Assembly: GCA_944322025.1 (NCBI GenBank)
Contig: CALUOH010000059.1
Coordinates: 1 to 33,712 of the forward strand
Length of the DNA: 33,712 nucleotides
Source of the DNA: an uncultured Bacteroidales bacterium
Lineage (GTDB): Bacteria; Bacteroidota; Bacteroidia; Bacteroidales; Paludibacteraceae
Reading direction: 5' to 3'
In this document: positions 25,498 through 33,425 of the stretch, in pieces
Layout of the letters: each line of letters begins with the position of its first letter
How positions within the stretch are numbered: the stretch's first letter is position 1
Made by a program: the position numbers and the translations under genes
Notes under the pieces: model-generated
Databases searched by the model: none
Seen by the model: the letters and a program-made list of their open reading frames with translations, nothing else
What the model was told of the DNA's origin: nothing

Positions 25498-25565
25498 CGG
25501 AGGGGCTGGCTTATGGCTGGCCTGCTGCTGGCTCTAGAGTACGTGTTTTTAACCTTGATTAATAC
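25498..25565 (+). repeat. Modular intergenic repeat, copy D (three 11-bp modules)
   Basis: CGGAG at 25498-25502 is followed by GGGCTGGCTTA, TGGCTGGCCTG and CTGCTGGCTCT (33 bases) and the 20-base core at 25536-25555, with the tail TGATTAA. Its modules are nearly the same as those of copy F five kilobases away. It lies 77 bases upstream of the ATPase -33 box. Confidence 0.88.
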
Positions 25566-25618
25566 TGTGGTGTCGGGAGAGGTGAGGATAGTGGTGGCTT
25601 GCGGGTATGGAGGACGTT

Positions 25619-25665
25619 CGGAGGAGATAAGGCGAGAGTACGTGTTTTTAACCTTAGTTAGCAGT
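25619..25665 (+). repeat. Modular intergenic repeat, copy E (one 11-bp module)
   Basis: CGGAG at 25619-25623 is followed by GAGATAAGGCG and the 20-base core at 25635-25654, with the tail TAGTTAGC. It is in the same orientation as copy D and lies about 75 bases ahead of the marR operator. Confidence 0.88.
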
Positions 25666-25727
25666 GCTGGGATGTACGGGGGTGGGCGGCTTGGAGGGGG
25701 AGGGGAGTGGGGGGCGGATTAATTATG

Positions 25728-25767
25728 GTTTGAAGTCAAACTATATCGGATTTTATTTGTACCTTTG
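25728..25767 (+). promoter_or_regulatory. marR promoter with a palindromic operator
   Basis: TACCTTTG at 25760-25767 is a good -7 box. A perfect palindrome GTTTGA-AG-TCAAAC (25728-25741) covers the place where the -33 element should be. A dimeric MarR protein bound there would block RNA polymerase, so autoregulation of the efflux operon is likely (inference). Confidence 0.65.
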
Positions 25768-25850
25768 CGGCTTCAAAAAAACGGGGGCGGGGAACGGTGA
25801 GGCGCGGCGCGGGAGGGGCGGCGTACAAGCGAAAAAGAACTGACAGGAAT

Positions 25851-26297
25851 ATGGAGAACGGCGAGAACATGATACCGGAAGTGTTTATGCACCTGATGAA
25901 GGTGCGGATGGGCCTGCGGCGTGTGCTGATGAGGGAGCTGCGGGCGCAGGGGCTTGACATCAATTTCGAGACGTTGCAGGTGCTGAACAGGGTGTGGAGA
26001 TGCCCGGGCATCACGCAGCAGGCCCTGGCGGACAGGACGGTGAGGGACAAGTCGAGCATCACGTGCCTTGTCAACAAGCTGGAGAGGGACGGCCTCGTGA
26101 CGCGCGAGGAGGATGAGGCGGACAGGAGGAACAAGAGGCTGTACCTGAGCGAGGAGGGGCGGAGGATGGCGTGTGTGTTCGTGCCCGCAATCGGGAAGGT
26201 GTATGACGAGATAGAGGAGAGGATGGGGCGCGACGGTGAGGCGGAGCGGTGTGTGACGTACTTAAACAGGATGTATGATGTGCTGGAGAAGATGTAG
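25851..26297 (+). CDS. MarR-family transcriptional regulator
   Basis: The 148-residue product (from ATG 25851, MENGENMIPEVFMHL) is a winged helix-turn-helix dimer of the MarR type. The recognition part is ITQQALADRTVRDKSSITCLVNKLERDGLV, and the wing carries the conserved DEADRRNKRLYLSEEG. An upstream ATG at 25797 would add 18 residues, poorly supported. Its gene heads an operon with TolC, EmrA and EmrB-like genes, and its stop overlaps the tolC-like start by 23 bases. It is therefore most likely the local repressor of this pump, released by a ligand that is unknown. A palindrome in its own promoter is the probable operator. Confidence 0.92.
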   Translation: MENGENMIPEVFMHLMKVRMGLRRVLMRELRAQGLDINFETLQVLNRVWRCPGITQQALADRTVRDKSSITCLVNKLERDGLVTREEDEADRRNKRLYLSEEGRRMACVFVPAIGKVYDEIEERMGRDGEAERCVTYLNRMYDVLEKM

Positions 26298-27585
26298 CGC
26301 GGTGTGGGCGGCGGTGCTCATGGCGGCCGTGTGTGCGGCGCAGGGCGATACGCTGCGGCTGACGGCGGAGGAGATGCTGCGCATAGGGCTGGAGAACAAC
26401 CTGCGGCTCAAGGCGGACACGATAGAGACGCAGATGGCGGCAGACCGCAGGGCGAGCGCGGGGACGGGGCGGATGCCGGAGCTGACCGTCACGGCGAGGG
26501 CGGGGTATATGGGTCAGCCCGTGGTGTGGGAGCAGGGGCTGACGAGGCCTACGTATCCCGACGCGCCGGACTGGACGCAGAGCTATGCGCTGGACTTCAC
26601 GCAGCCTATATTCCACGGGGGGAGGATACATTACGCCGTGAGGAGGGCCACTGTGGCTCAGGCGATTGCGGAATTGCAGGCGGAGAGTGACGGCGACGAG
26701 CTGAAGCTGGGGCTGCTGCAACACTACCTCGACCTGTTCAGCCTGTACAAGCAGAGGGAGGTGCTGTCGCGGAGCATAGAGGAGAGCGAGAGGCGGCTGG
26801 AGGACATAAGGAGGATGAAGCGTGAGGGGCTGATAACAAACAACGACGTGCTGCGCAGCGAGCTGCAACTGACCAACGACCGCCTGCAACTGGACGAGAC
26901 GAACAACAGCATAATGCTGGTGTCGCACCAGATAGACGTGCTGCTGGGGCTGGACGAAGGGCTGCTCATCGTGCCTGACACGGCCCTGCCCGCGCAGAGC
27001 TACGCCGGGGGGAGCTACGAGGAGTATCTGCAAAGGGCGTATGAGGGCAACCCGCAGGTGAGGATGCTGGCGCGGCAGACGGAGATGGCGTCGGAGGAGG
27101 TGAAGCTGGCGCAGTCGGAGTATCTGCCGGAGATAGACCTCTATGCGGGCGACGCGCTGGCGAGGCCGATAACACGGACCATGGCGGACATGTTCAACAA
27201 CACGTGGAGCGTGGGCATCAACGTCACGTACCCGCTGTCGTCGCTCTACAAGAACCGGAGCAACGTGAGCGAGAAGAAGCGTAACATGCTTCTCTCCCAA
27301 AACATGGAGGAGCAGTACAGGCAGGAGGTGCGTATGGGCATCAGGAGCGCGTACATCAGGCACACCGAGGCCGTGAAGCAGGTGGAGGCGCTGCAGCTGT
27401 CGGTGAAGCAGGCCAACGAGAATTACCGGATAATGCAGAACCGCTACATGTCGCAGCTGACCACGCTCACCGACCTGCTGGACGCGGAGAACGTGCGCCT
27501 CGAAGCGGAGCTGCAACTGACCACGGCGCAGACGAGAGTGATATACACATACTACGAACTGAAAAAGGCGTGCGGGGACATCTGA
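26275..27585 (+). CDS. TolC-like outer membrane efflux protein
   Basis: This 436-residue protein is the outer-membrane channel of a tripartite pump. It has a signal peptide (residues 1-22, cut near CAAQG) and two repeats of the outer membrane efflux fold. The first carries FTQPIFHGGRIHYAVRRA (about 106-123), and both have long coiled-coil helices (QQ/LE-rich at 155-205 and 340-420). The start overlaps the marR end by 23 bases; a second ATG directly follows the first. The third codon positions favour G strongly (CTG, GAG, AGG), unlike the EmrB-like gene downstream. An Emr-type membrane fusion protein follows within 60 bases. Confidence 0.92.
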   Translation: MMCWRRCSAVWAAVLMAAVCAAQGDTLRLTAEEMLRIGLENNLRLKADTIETQMAADRRASAGTGRMPELTVTARAGYMGQPVVWEQGLTRPTYPDAPDWTQSYALDFTQPIFHGGRIHYAVRRATVAQAIAELQAESDGDELKLGLLQHYLDLFSLYKQREVLSRSIEESERRLEDIRRMKREGLITNNDVLRSELQLTNDRLQLDETNNSIMLVSHQIDVLLGLDEGLLIVPDTALPAQSYAGGSYEEYLQRAYEGNPQVRMLARQTEMASEEVKLAQSEYLPEIDLYAGDALARPITRTMADMFNNTWSVGINVTYPLSSLYKNRSNVSEKKRNMLLSQNMEEQYRQEVRMGIRSAYIRHTEAVKQVEALQLSVKQANENYRIMQNRYMSQLTTLTDLLDAENVRLEAELQLTTAQTRVIYTYYELKKACGDI

Positions 27586-27644
27586 CCCCCGGCACGCACA
27601 AGAGAGACAACAGGAACCAAAAGGAAGAGAGAGGATTACAGCAC

Positions 27645-28709
27645 ATGTCAGAACTCGAACACAGACAGACGAAACTGAAACACCTGCAAACCAGAAACAT
27701 AATCATCAACACGGCCTGCGCCCTGATAGTATGCACGGGCATTGCGCTTGTGGTGCGCCACTTCTGGAGGTATATCAACTACGAGATAACGAACGACGCA
27801 TACGTAGACCAGTATGTCGTGCCGCTCAACATCAGGGTGTCGGGCTACATAGACCGCGTATGCTTCACTGAGCACCAGCGCGTGAAGCGGGGCGACACCC
27901 TCGTGGTGCTCGACAGCAGGGAGTATGCCATCAGGGTGAAGGAGGCCGAGGCCGCACTGATGAACGCCATAAGCGCGCGTGACGCTCTCGACGCCGGACT
28001 GGAGACCGCACACACGCAGATAGCCATACAGGAGGCCAACATAGCCGAGGCGAAGGCGCGGGTGTGGAAGCTCGAACAGGACTACCGCCGCTACAAACGC
28101 CTGCTCGACGAAGAGTCGGTGCCGGAACAACAGTACGAACAGGTGAAGGCCGAGTATGAGGCGGCACAGGCGCGCTATCAGGCCCTGCTGGAGCAGAAGC
28201 ACGCCGCGCAGTCGCAGTATGACGAGAACACGAAGCGCACCGCCGGCGCCGAGGCGGGCATCATGCAGCGGGAGGCCGACCTCGACATGGCGCGGCTCAA
28301 CCTCTCGTACACCGTCGTCACAGCCCCCTATGACGGGGTGATGGGCAGGCGTACGCTCGAAAAGGGGCAGTACGTGCAGGCCGGGCAGGCCATATCCTAC
28401 CTCGTGCGCAACAACGGCAAGTGGATAACCGCGAACTACAAGGAGACACAGATAGCCAACATATACGTGGGGCAGAAGGTGAGGATAAAGGTGGACGCAT
28501 ACAAAGGGCGCGTCTTCCACGGCCACGTCTCCGCCATATCGGAGGCCACGGGCTCAAAGTACGCCCTCGTGCCGACGGACAACTCGGCAGGCAACTTCGT
28601 AAAGATACAGCAGCGCATACCCGTGCGCATAGAGCTTGACGACGTGGATGACGAGGAGATGGCACTCCTTCGTGCCGGCATGATGGTAGAGACGGAGGCT
28701 CTGAAATAG
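27645..28709 (+). CDS. EmrA-like membrane fusion protein (HlyD family)
   Basis: This 354-residue periplasmic adaptor would join the inner-membrane transporter to the TolC-like channel. ATG 27645 (MSELEHRQTKLKHL) gives a short cytoplasmic tail, one membrane helix at about 20-40 (IIINTACALIVCTGIALVV) and the typical NDAYVDQYVVPLNIRVSGYIDRV lipoyl half. A long coiled-coil hairpin follows (about 95-210). The second lipoyl half carries VVTAPYDGVMGRRTLEKGQYVQAGQ, and then comes a beta-barrel. An upstream ATG at 27570 lies in the tolC-like gene end and is less likely. The EmrB-like gene begins two bases after its stop. Confidence 0.93.
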   Translation: MSELEHRQTKLKHLQTRNIIINTACALIVCTGIALVVRHFWRYINYEITNDAYVDQYVVPLNIRVSGYIDRVCFTEHQRVKRGDTLVVLDSREYAIRVKEAEAALMNAISARDALDAGLETAHTQIAIQEANIAEAKARVWKLEQDYRRYKRLLDEESVPEQQYEQVKAEYEAAQARYQALLEQKHAAQSQYDENTKRTAGAEAGIMQREADLDMARLNLSYTVVTAPYDGVMGRRTLEKGQYVQAGQAISYLVRNNGKWITANYKETQIANIYVGQKVRIKVDAYKGRVFHGHVSAISEATGSKYALVPTDNSAGNFVKIQQRIPVRIELDDVDDEEMALLRAGMMVETEALK

Positions 28710-28711
28710 CC

Positions 28712-30328
28712 ATGGACAAGGCCGACACACAGGAAGTCTACAAATTCGAGTTGCCCATACGCCCGTGGGTGCCGAAGTGGCTGGGGGTAGTGACCATGTT
28801 CGTCGTCCTCCTCTCCGTCATCATACTCAACGGCACATACATAGGCAGCAGCATGGACCTCTCCGGCGCGCTCGGCACACAGACCGAAGACGTGATGATG
28901 GCATTCTACGCCTCCACCGTCGGCATGATAGTCGGCAACCCCATGGCGCACAAGGTGAGGGCCGTCACCACGTCGAAGACCATCTTCCTCTTCAACCTCG
29001 CCTCGCAGGTCATATTCAGCCTCATCTGCGCCCTCACGGGCAGCATGATGATAATAGCCGTGTGCAGCTTCTTCATGGGCATCCTCAAAGCCGCGCTGAT
29101 AACGGAGTTCATCATGCTCATGATGACATTCCTCAGCCCACACAAAATCCGCAGCGAATACTACTCATACTTCTACCCGATGGTCTTCGGCGGCGGACAG
29201 CTCGCCATGATACTCACCGCCGAAATGGCATACAACTACAAATGGCAGTACACCTACTACTTCGTCATAATACTCCTCCTCATAGCCATGGCCTTCGTCA
29301 TACTCTTCTTCCGCAAGGCCGAACGCCCCGTCGAATTCCCCTTCAAGGACGTGAACTTCCGCAGCATACTGCTCATCGGCACAGCCTACATGTTCCTCAT
29401 CTACGTACTCATCTACGGCCGCACGCTCGACTGGTTCTCCACCCCCGACATGCGCTTCTGTGCCGTGGCGGCCGTCATCTTCGCCGCGCTCTTCTTCGTC
29501 CACCAGCGTGACCTGAAAAAGCCATACATATACATCTACCCCCTGCGCCAGTGGAAACCCCTGCTCGGCTACCTCTTCATGTTCATCTGCATGTTCTTCA
29601 GCACCACGACCACAGTGGTCAACATCTACGTCAACAACATACTCGGCCTCGACAGCGTACACTCCAACGCCCTCTGCCTCTGGCTCCTGCCCGGCTTCGC
29701 CCTCGCCGGACTGATATGCTTCTGGTGGTTCCGCTGGCAGCGTTGGCGTTTCCGCTATCTCATCGGCGCGGCCATGTTCTGCTACTCCGCCTACTTCGGC
29801 ATCATCTACTTCAACATCCACCCCGGAGGCCTGTACAGCACACTCTACCTCCCCATGTTCTTCCGTGGCCTCGGCATGATGACACTCGTCATAGCTTTCG
29901 GCGTATTCACCGCCGAGGACATGCCCCGCGAATACCTCATATCCAACACCTTCTACATGGTCTCCGTCCGCTCACTCATAGCCCCCGTCGCAGCCTACTC
30001 CCTCTTCTCCAACCTCATATACCGCTTGCAGATGCGCGGCATGGAACGCCTCTGCCTCAACATGACACTCACCCATCCCGAAGCCGCCGCCGACTTCTCC
30101 CAGAGGCTTGGCGGCTCCATGGCAGGCCACGGCTACGCCGACGCGGTCAACCTCGCCACGTCCGGCCTTTACAACCAGCTCTACCAGCAGTCCCTGCTCC
30201 TGAGCATGAAGACCGTCTTCGGCTACCTGCTCATAGCCTCACTCCTCGTCGGGGTCATCTCCTGCTTCATCCCATTCCACAAGACAGTCAAAGTCCCTGT
30301 CGTCAAGGCTTGGGGCGACATGGGCTGA
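28712..30328 (+). CDS. EmrB-like MFS drug exporter (DHA2 type)
   Basis: This 538-residue protein has about fourteen hydrophobic segments, as in the DHA2 branch of MFS exporters such as EmrB and QacA. The first starts near residue 24 (LGVVTMFVVLLSVIIL), and residues NGTYIGSSMDLSGALGT correspond to the region after helix 1 in this group. With EmrA- and TolC-like partners directly upstream it would expel hydrophobic drugs or bile-type compounds across both membranes; the substrate is inferred, not seen. The sense strand favours C in third positions (CTC, GCC), in contrast to the marR and tolC-like genes. A 7-pair hairpin with CATGGGC/GCCCATG arms overlaps the stop (30319-30341) but lacks a T-run. 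Confidence 0.9.
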   Translation: MDKADTQEVYKFELPIRPWVPKWLGVVTMFVVLLSVIILNGTYIGSSMDLSGALGTQTEDVMMAFYASTVGMIVGNPMAHKVRAVTTSKTIFLFNLASQVIFSLICALTGSMMIIAVCSFFMGILKAALITEFIMLMMTFLSPHKIRSEYYSYFYPMVFGGGQLAMILTAEMAYNYKWQYTYYFVIILLLIAMAFVILFFRKAERPVEFPFKDVNFRSILLIGTAYMFLIYVLIYGRTLDWFSTPDMRFCAVAAVIFAALFFVHQRDLKKPYIYIYPLRQWKPLLGYLFMFICMFFSTTTTVVNIYVNNILGLDSVHSNALCLWLLPGFALAGLICFWWFRWQRWRFRYLIGAAMFCYSAYFGIIYFNIHPGGLYSTLYLPMFFRGLGMMTLVIAFGVFTAEDMPREYLISNTFYMVSVRSLIAPVAAYSLFSNLIYRLQMRGMERLCLNMTLTHPEAAADFSQRLGGSMAGHGYADAVNLATSGLYNQLYQQSLLLSMKTVFGYLLIASLLVGVISCFIPFHKTVKVPVVKAWGDMG

Positions 30329-30384
30329 TGCCCCGCCCATGCCTTGCTCTTGCCTTGCCAGCCATTCCCATACCCAACACCTTT

Positions 30385-30452
30385 GTCTTAATCAAGGTTA
30401 AAAACACGTACTCTCGAGCCAGCAGCTGGCCAGCCCTAAGCCAGCGGCTCCG
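30385..30452 (-). repeat. Modular intergenic repeat, copy F (three 11-bp modules)
   Basis: Read on the minus strand, CGGAG (30448-30452) is followed by CCGCTGGCTTA, GGGCTGGCCAG and CTGCTGGCTCG (30415-30447, 33 bases) and the 20-base core at 30395-30414, with the tail TGATTAA. It is the only copy on the minus strand and also the only one upstream of a plus-strand gene, the nitroreductase, 39 bases before its -33 box. Confidence 0.88.
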
Positions 30453-30490
30453 AAGCTCCACGCAGGCCTCTCCCTCATTCCCCGCCGCGT

Positions 30491-30521
30491 TTTGCCATGA
30501 TTATAAATTGGACTATCTTTG
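30491..30521 (+). promoter_or_regulatory. Promoter of the nitroreductase-kdsC operon
   Basis: TTTG (30491-30494) stands 19 bases ahead of TATCTTTG (30514-30521). Transcription would start near 30528, so the ATG at 30594 is the correct start of the first gene and the one at 30519 is not. Confidence 0.78.
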
Positions 30522-30593
30522 TATATCGATGCGGGGAGGCTCACTGCGCGGCACATCCCGCCCGCCTCTCCGCCAAATCAAAACTATAAATAT

Positions 30594-31121
30594 ATGGACA
30601 GCTTTCTGCAACTGGTGAAAAACCGCCGCTCCATACGCAAGTATCTTGACATGCCTGTGGAGCAGGAGAAAATTGACGCGGTGCTGCGTGCCGCGCTTAT
30701 GTCGCCCTCGTCCAAGAGGACAAACGGGTGGGAATTCATAACCGTGCGCGACCGCGACATGCTGCGCCGTCTCGCCGACTGCCGCGAGATGGGCAGCCGC
30801 TTCGTGGCCGACGCGCCCGCCGCCATAGTCGTCTGTGCCGACACGGCGAAGAGCGACGTGTGGTTCGAGGACGCCTCCATAGCGGCCACGTTCATTCAGC
30901 TCGCCGCCGCCGACCTCGGCCTCGGCACATGCTGGGTGCAGGTCTACAAGCGCATGCACACCGCCACGGAGACCGCCGGCGACTACATCCGCTCCCTCCT
31001 CGGCATCCCTGAGGGCATCGAAGTGCTGAACATCATCACCATCGGCTACAAGGACGAGGAGCGCAAGCCCTACGACGAGGAGAAGCTGATGTACGACAAG
31101 ATACACAGTGAGCGGTTCTGA
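30594..31121 (+). CDS. Nitroreductase family protein
   Basis: This 175-residue FMN-binding oxidoreductase starts at MDSFLQLVKNRRSIRKYL, where the NRRSIRKY sequence is the typical FMN-phosphate contact of the family. SSKRTNGWEF (about 40-49) and the later GLGTCWVQVYK segment are further family marks, as is the C-terminal IGYKDEERKPYDE. Natural substrates are unknown; such proteins reduce nitro compounds or quinones with NAD(P)H. An upstream ATG at 30519 overlaps the promoter. The gene overlaps the following DUF2520 gene by 14 bases, so it is the first gene of a coupled operon. Confidence 0.9.
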   Translation: MDSFLQLVKNRRSIRKYLDMPVEQEKIDAVLRAALMSPSSKRTNGWEFITVRDRDMLRRLADCREMGSRFVADAPAAIVVCADTAKSDVWFEDASIAATFIQLAAADLGLGTCWVQVYKRMHTATETAGDYIRSLLGIPEGIEVLNIITIGYKDEERKPYDEEKLMYDKIHSERF

Positions 31122-31887
31122 CATAGTACTCATCGGTGCTGGCCGCTTGGCCACGCACCTCTCCTGCGCACTCATCGGCGCGGGTCACCGCATTGTGCAG
31201 GTATGCAGCCGCCGTCCCGAGTCGGCGCGCACGTTGGCATCCGCCGTCGGTGCGGAGTGGACTGTCGACCTCGCCGCGCTGCGCGACGGTGCTGATGTCT
31301 ACATCTACGCCGTGCGCGACGATGCGTTGCCGCTTGTCGTCAGCGCAGTCCGTGTGCGCGGCGGCCTCCACCTACACACCGCCGGGAGTGTCGACATAGC
31401 CATATTCTCCGGCCTCCGCTCCTCCTACGGCTCTCTCTACCCCTTGCAGACATTCACCAAGGAAAAGCAGGTGGACTTCCGCGAGATACCCGTCTTCTAC
31501 GAGGGCAATACGGCGGAGACCGAAGCCCGCCTGCGCGCTCTCTGCGCCTCCATCACCCCCAAGGTCTACCGCATCGACTCCGCCGGACGGCGGCAGCTGC
31601 ACCTCGCCGCCGTGCTGGCGTGCAACTTTGCCAATATGCTCTGGGGCATAGCCTCCGAGATATTGCAGAAGAGCGGCGTGCCGTTCGGGGTCATGCGCCC
31701 ACTCATTGCCGAGACGCTGGACAAGGCTATGGCCCTCGGCCCTTACGCCGCGCAGACAGGCCCTGCCGTCCGTGGTGACCGTGAGGTGATAGACCGCCAC
31801 TTGGCTATGCTCTCCGGACACCCCGACTGGCAGCGCATCTACGAAGAGATTACTGAACTGATATACAAGGAACATGACAAGCATTAA
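31108..31887 (+). CDS. Rossmann-like and DUF2520 domain protein
   Basis: This 259-residue protein starts with GTG at 31108, inside the end of the nitroreductase gene. The N-terminal NAD(P)-binding motif is [21 protein letters not shown], a GxGxxA type, and [13 protein letters not shown] follows as the second part of the fold. The C-terminal DUF2520 half starts around [10 protein letters not shown] and is mainly helical. The overall shape is that of 6-phosphogluconate-dehydrogenase-like or pyrroline-5-carboxylate-reductase-like enzymes, but no substrate is established. It sits beside kdsC in many Bacteroidota, and here it overlaps kdsC by 14 bases. Confidence 0.9.
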   Translation: MSGSDIVLIGAGRLATHLSCALIGAGHRIVQVCSRRPESARTLASAVGAEWTVDLAALRDGADVYIYAVRDDALPLVVSAVRVRGGLHLHTAGSVDIAIFSGLRSSYGSLYPLQTFTKEKQVDFREIPVFYEGNTAETEARLRALCASITPKVYRIDSAGRRQLHLAAVLACNFANMLWGIASEILQKSGVPFGVMRPLIAETLDKAMALGPYAAQTGPAVRGDREVIDRHLAMLSGHPDWQRIYEEITELIYKEHDKH

Positions 31888-32404
31888 TTTCAAGGAGTAT
31901 CTGTTGAAGATAAAGGCCTTCGCCTTTGATGTAGACGGGGTGCTGTCGAGCGACTGCATACCCCTCTCCGAGGCGGGCGAGCCTATGCGTATGGTGAACA
32001 TCAAGGACGGCTACGCGCTCAACCTTGCCGTGAAGCTGGGCTACCCCGTGGCCATCATCACCGGCGGACGGACTGAGGCGGTGCGTGTACGCTTCGCCGC
32101 GCTGGGCATCAAGGACATATACATCGGCGCGCACACCAAGACAGTGCAGTTCGCCGAGTTCACCGGCAAATACGGATTGCAGCCCGCCGAAGTACTCTAC
32201 ATGGGAGACGACATACCGGACTACGACGTGATGCGCCTTGCCGGGCTGGCCACATGCCCCGCCGACGCTGCACCGGAGATAAAGGCCATAGCCCACTACG
32301 TTTCCGACCGCCGTGGCGGCTGCGGCTGCGGCCGCGATGTGATAGAGCAGGTGTTGAAGGCGCAGGGGCGGTGGATGGCGGGCCGCGAGGCCTTCGGGTG
32401 GTAA
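31874..32404 (+). CDS. kdsC: 3-deoxy-D-manno-octulosonate 8-phosphate phosphatase KdsC
   Basis: This 176-residue HAD phosphatase makes free KDO for the lipopolysaccharide core. Motif I is FDVDGVL with Asp19 and Asp21, motif II is the TGG at about 63-65, and motif III/IV is [10 protein letters not shown] at 111-120. The C-terminal [16 protein letters not shown] loop, a mark of KdsC, completes the neighbouring active site in the tetramer. There is no cap domain, as expected for this class. The start overlaps the DUF2520 gene by 14 bases. Start ATG 31874 gives [22 protein letters not shown], normal for the family. Confidence 0.95.
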   Translation: MTSINFKEYLLKIKAFAFDVDGVLSSDCIPLSEAGEPMRMVNIKDGYALNLAVKLGYPVAIITGGRTEAVRVRFAALGIKDIYIGAHTKTVQFAEFTGKYGLQPAEVLYMGDDIPDYDVMRLAGLATCPADAAPEIKAIAHYVSDRRGGCGCGRDVIEQVLKAQGRWMAGREAFGW

Positions 32405-32437
32405 ACTGATTATGACATGACTTAAAAGAAATATACT

Positions 32438-33415
32438 ATGAGCAATATACTTAAATTGGTAAGGTACAAGAACCTTATAGCCATCGGAGTGGGGCAGTGG
32501 CTTGTCTACCGTGCGCTGATACTCCCCACGTTGCAGATGTTCGGCGTGAACATTGTGCTGCCCTCGTGGGCTCTGTGGACAATATTAGGGGCGACACTTT
32601 TCATCGCCGCTGGAGGCTACGTCGTGAACGACTATTTCGACATAAAGATAGACCGCATCAACCGCCCCGACAGCGTTATTGCTGGCGACGTGATGGAGAA
32701 GCGCACAGTGATGCGCCTCTATCAGGTGCTGACCGCCGTAGGCGTTCTGGCAGGGCTGGCGGTGTCGGTAGTGTTGAAAAACATGACACTGGGCTTCGTC
32801 TTCGTGGTCGTGCCGGGCATGCTGTGGTTCTGTTCGGCCAGTTACAAGAGGCAGCTGCTGATAGGCAACCTTATCGCAGCCGTCTCATACGCCCTTGTGC
32901 CGATGATGCCGCTCATAGCGGAGAGCGGGCTCTTGCAGGACACCTACGGAGAACTGATGCAGCAGACACCCGTGCTGGCCTCACTCTACGCATGGGTATG
33001 CGCCTATGCTCTCTTCACGCTGCTGTGGGCGTTCATTGCCGAAGTGGTGAAGGACTTGCGTGACGAGCCGGGCGACAGGGAGATGGAGTGCCACACCCTG
33101 CCTGTGGTCTTGGGCGAGAAGAGGGCGCGTGCCGTTGTTGTCGTGCTGATAGCTGTCGCGCTTGCGCTTACCGCTTGGTGTGTCTTCGGTCTGCTGCGGC
33201 AGGCCGTGACGGTGCGCTACTTCCTGATAGGCATACTGCTGCCCGCGGCCCTCTGCATCTATTTCCTTTTCAGGAACGTATGCACCGGATACCGTAACGC
33301 CGCCGGTATGGTATACTTCATCATCATTGCAGGCTACGCCTACTTGGTTGTCAATTACTACCTGATGGCCAAGGCATGCGGGCTGACCTTTTTCGGACTG
33401 TTCAATATAGCTTGA
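32438..33415 (+). CDS. UbiA-family prenyltransferase (geranylgeranylglycerol-phosphate geranylgeranyltransferase-like)
   Basis: This 325-residue membrane protein has eight or nine hydrophobic helices. The first Asp-rich motif is NDYFDIKIDRINRP (64-77), and the second is EVVKDLRDEPGDRE (202-215). Both bind the prenyl diphosphate through magnesium. Bacteroidota proteins of this type, placed next to kdsC and maf, are usually annotated after the archaeal ether-lipid enzyme, but the acceptor in bacteria is uncertain; the true role could be another prenylated lipid or quinone. It starts 33 bases after kdsC and ends 10 bases before maf. Confidence 0.9.
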   Translation: MSNILKLVRYKNLIAIGVGQWLVYRALILPTLQMFGVNIVLPSWALWTILGATLFIAAGGYVVNDYFDIKIDRINRPDSVIAGDVMEKRTVMRLYQVLTAVGVLAGLAVSVVLKNMTLGFVFVVVPGMLWFCSASYKRQLLIGNLIAAVSYALVPMMPLIAESGLLQDTYGELMQQTPVLASLYAWVCAYALFTLLWAFIAEVVKDLRDEPGDREMECHTLPVVLGEKRARAVVVVLIAVALALTAWCVFGLLRQAVTVRYFLIGILLPAALCIYFLFRNVCTGYRNAAGMVYFIIIAGYAYLVVNYYLMAKACGLTFFGLFNIA

Positions 33416-33425
33416 TTACTGCGCC

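Larger units (their letters stand above)
25323..25850. other. Intergenic region between divergent ATPase and marR genes
   Basis: This 528-base gap holds the ATPase promoter, two repeat copies (D 25498-25565, E 25619-25665) about 100 bases apart, strongly G-rich plus-strand DNA (25440-25500 and 25680-25720), and the marR operator and promoter. Confidence 0.7.

Noticed and set aside
25501..25722. The repeat cores as coding DNA: the frame reads EYVFLTL in every copy.
   Set aside because: The core is identical even at third codon positions, the 11-base modules would break the frame, and most copies lack a start and hit a stop soon after.
26071..27516. A 481-codon open frame on the minus strand opposite the tolC-like gene.
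   Set aside because: It is antisense to a clear TolC-like protein, is full of His/Arg/Leu/Pro low-complexity sequence, and follows from the G-rich third positions of the real gene.
29551..30618. A 355-codon plus-strand frame overlapping the end of the emrB-like gene.
   Set aside because: Composition is Arg/His/Pro-rich and it runs in another frame over an evident MFS transporter; a shadow of high GC.
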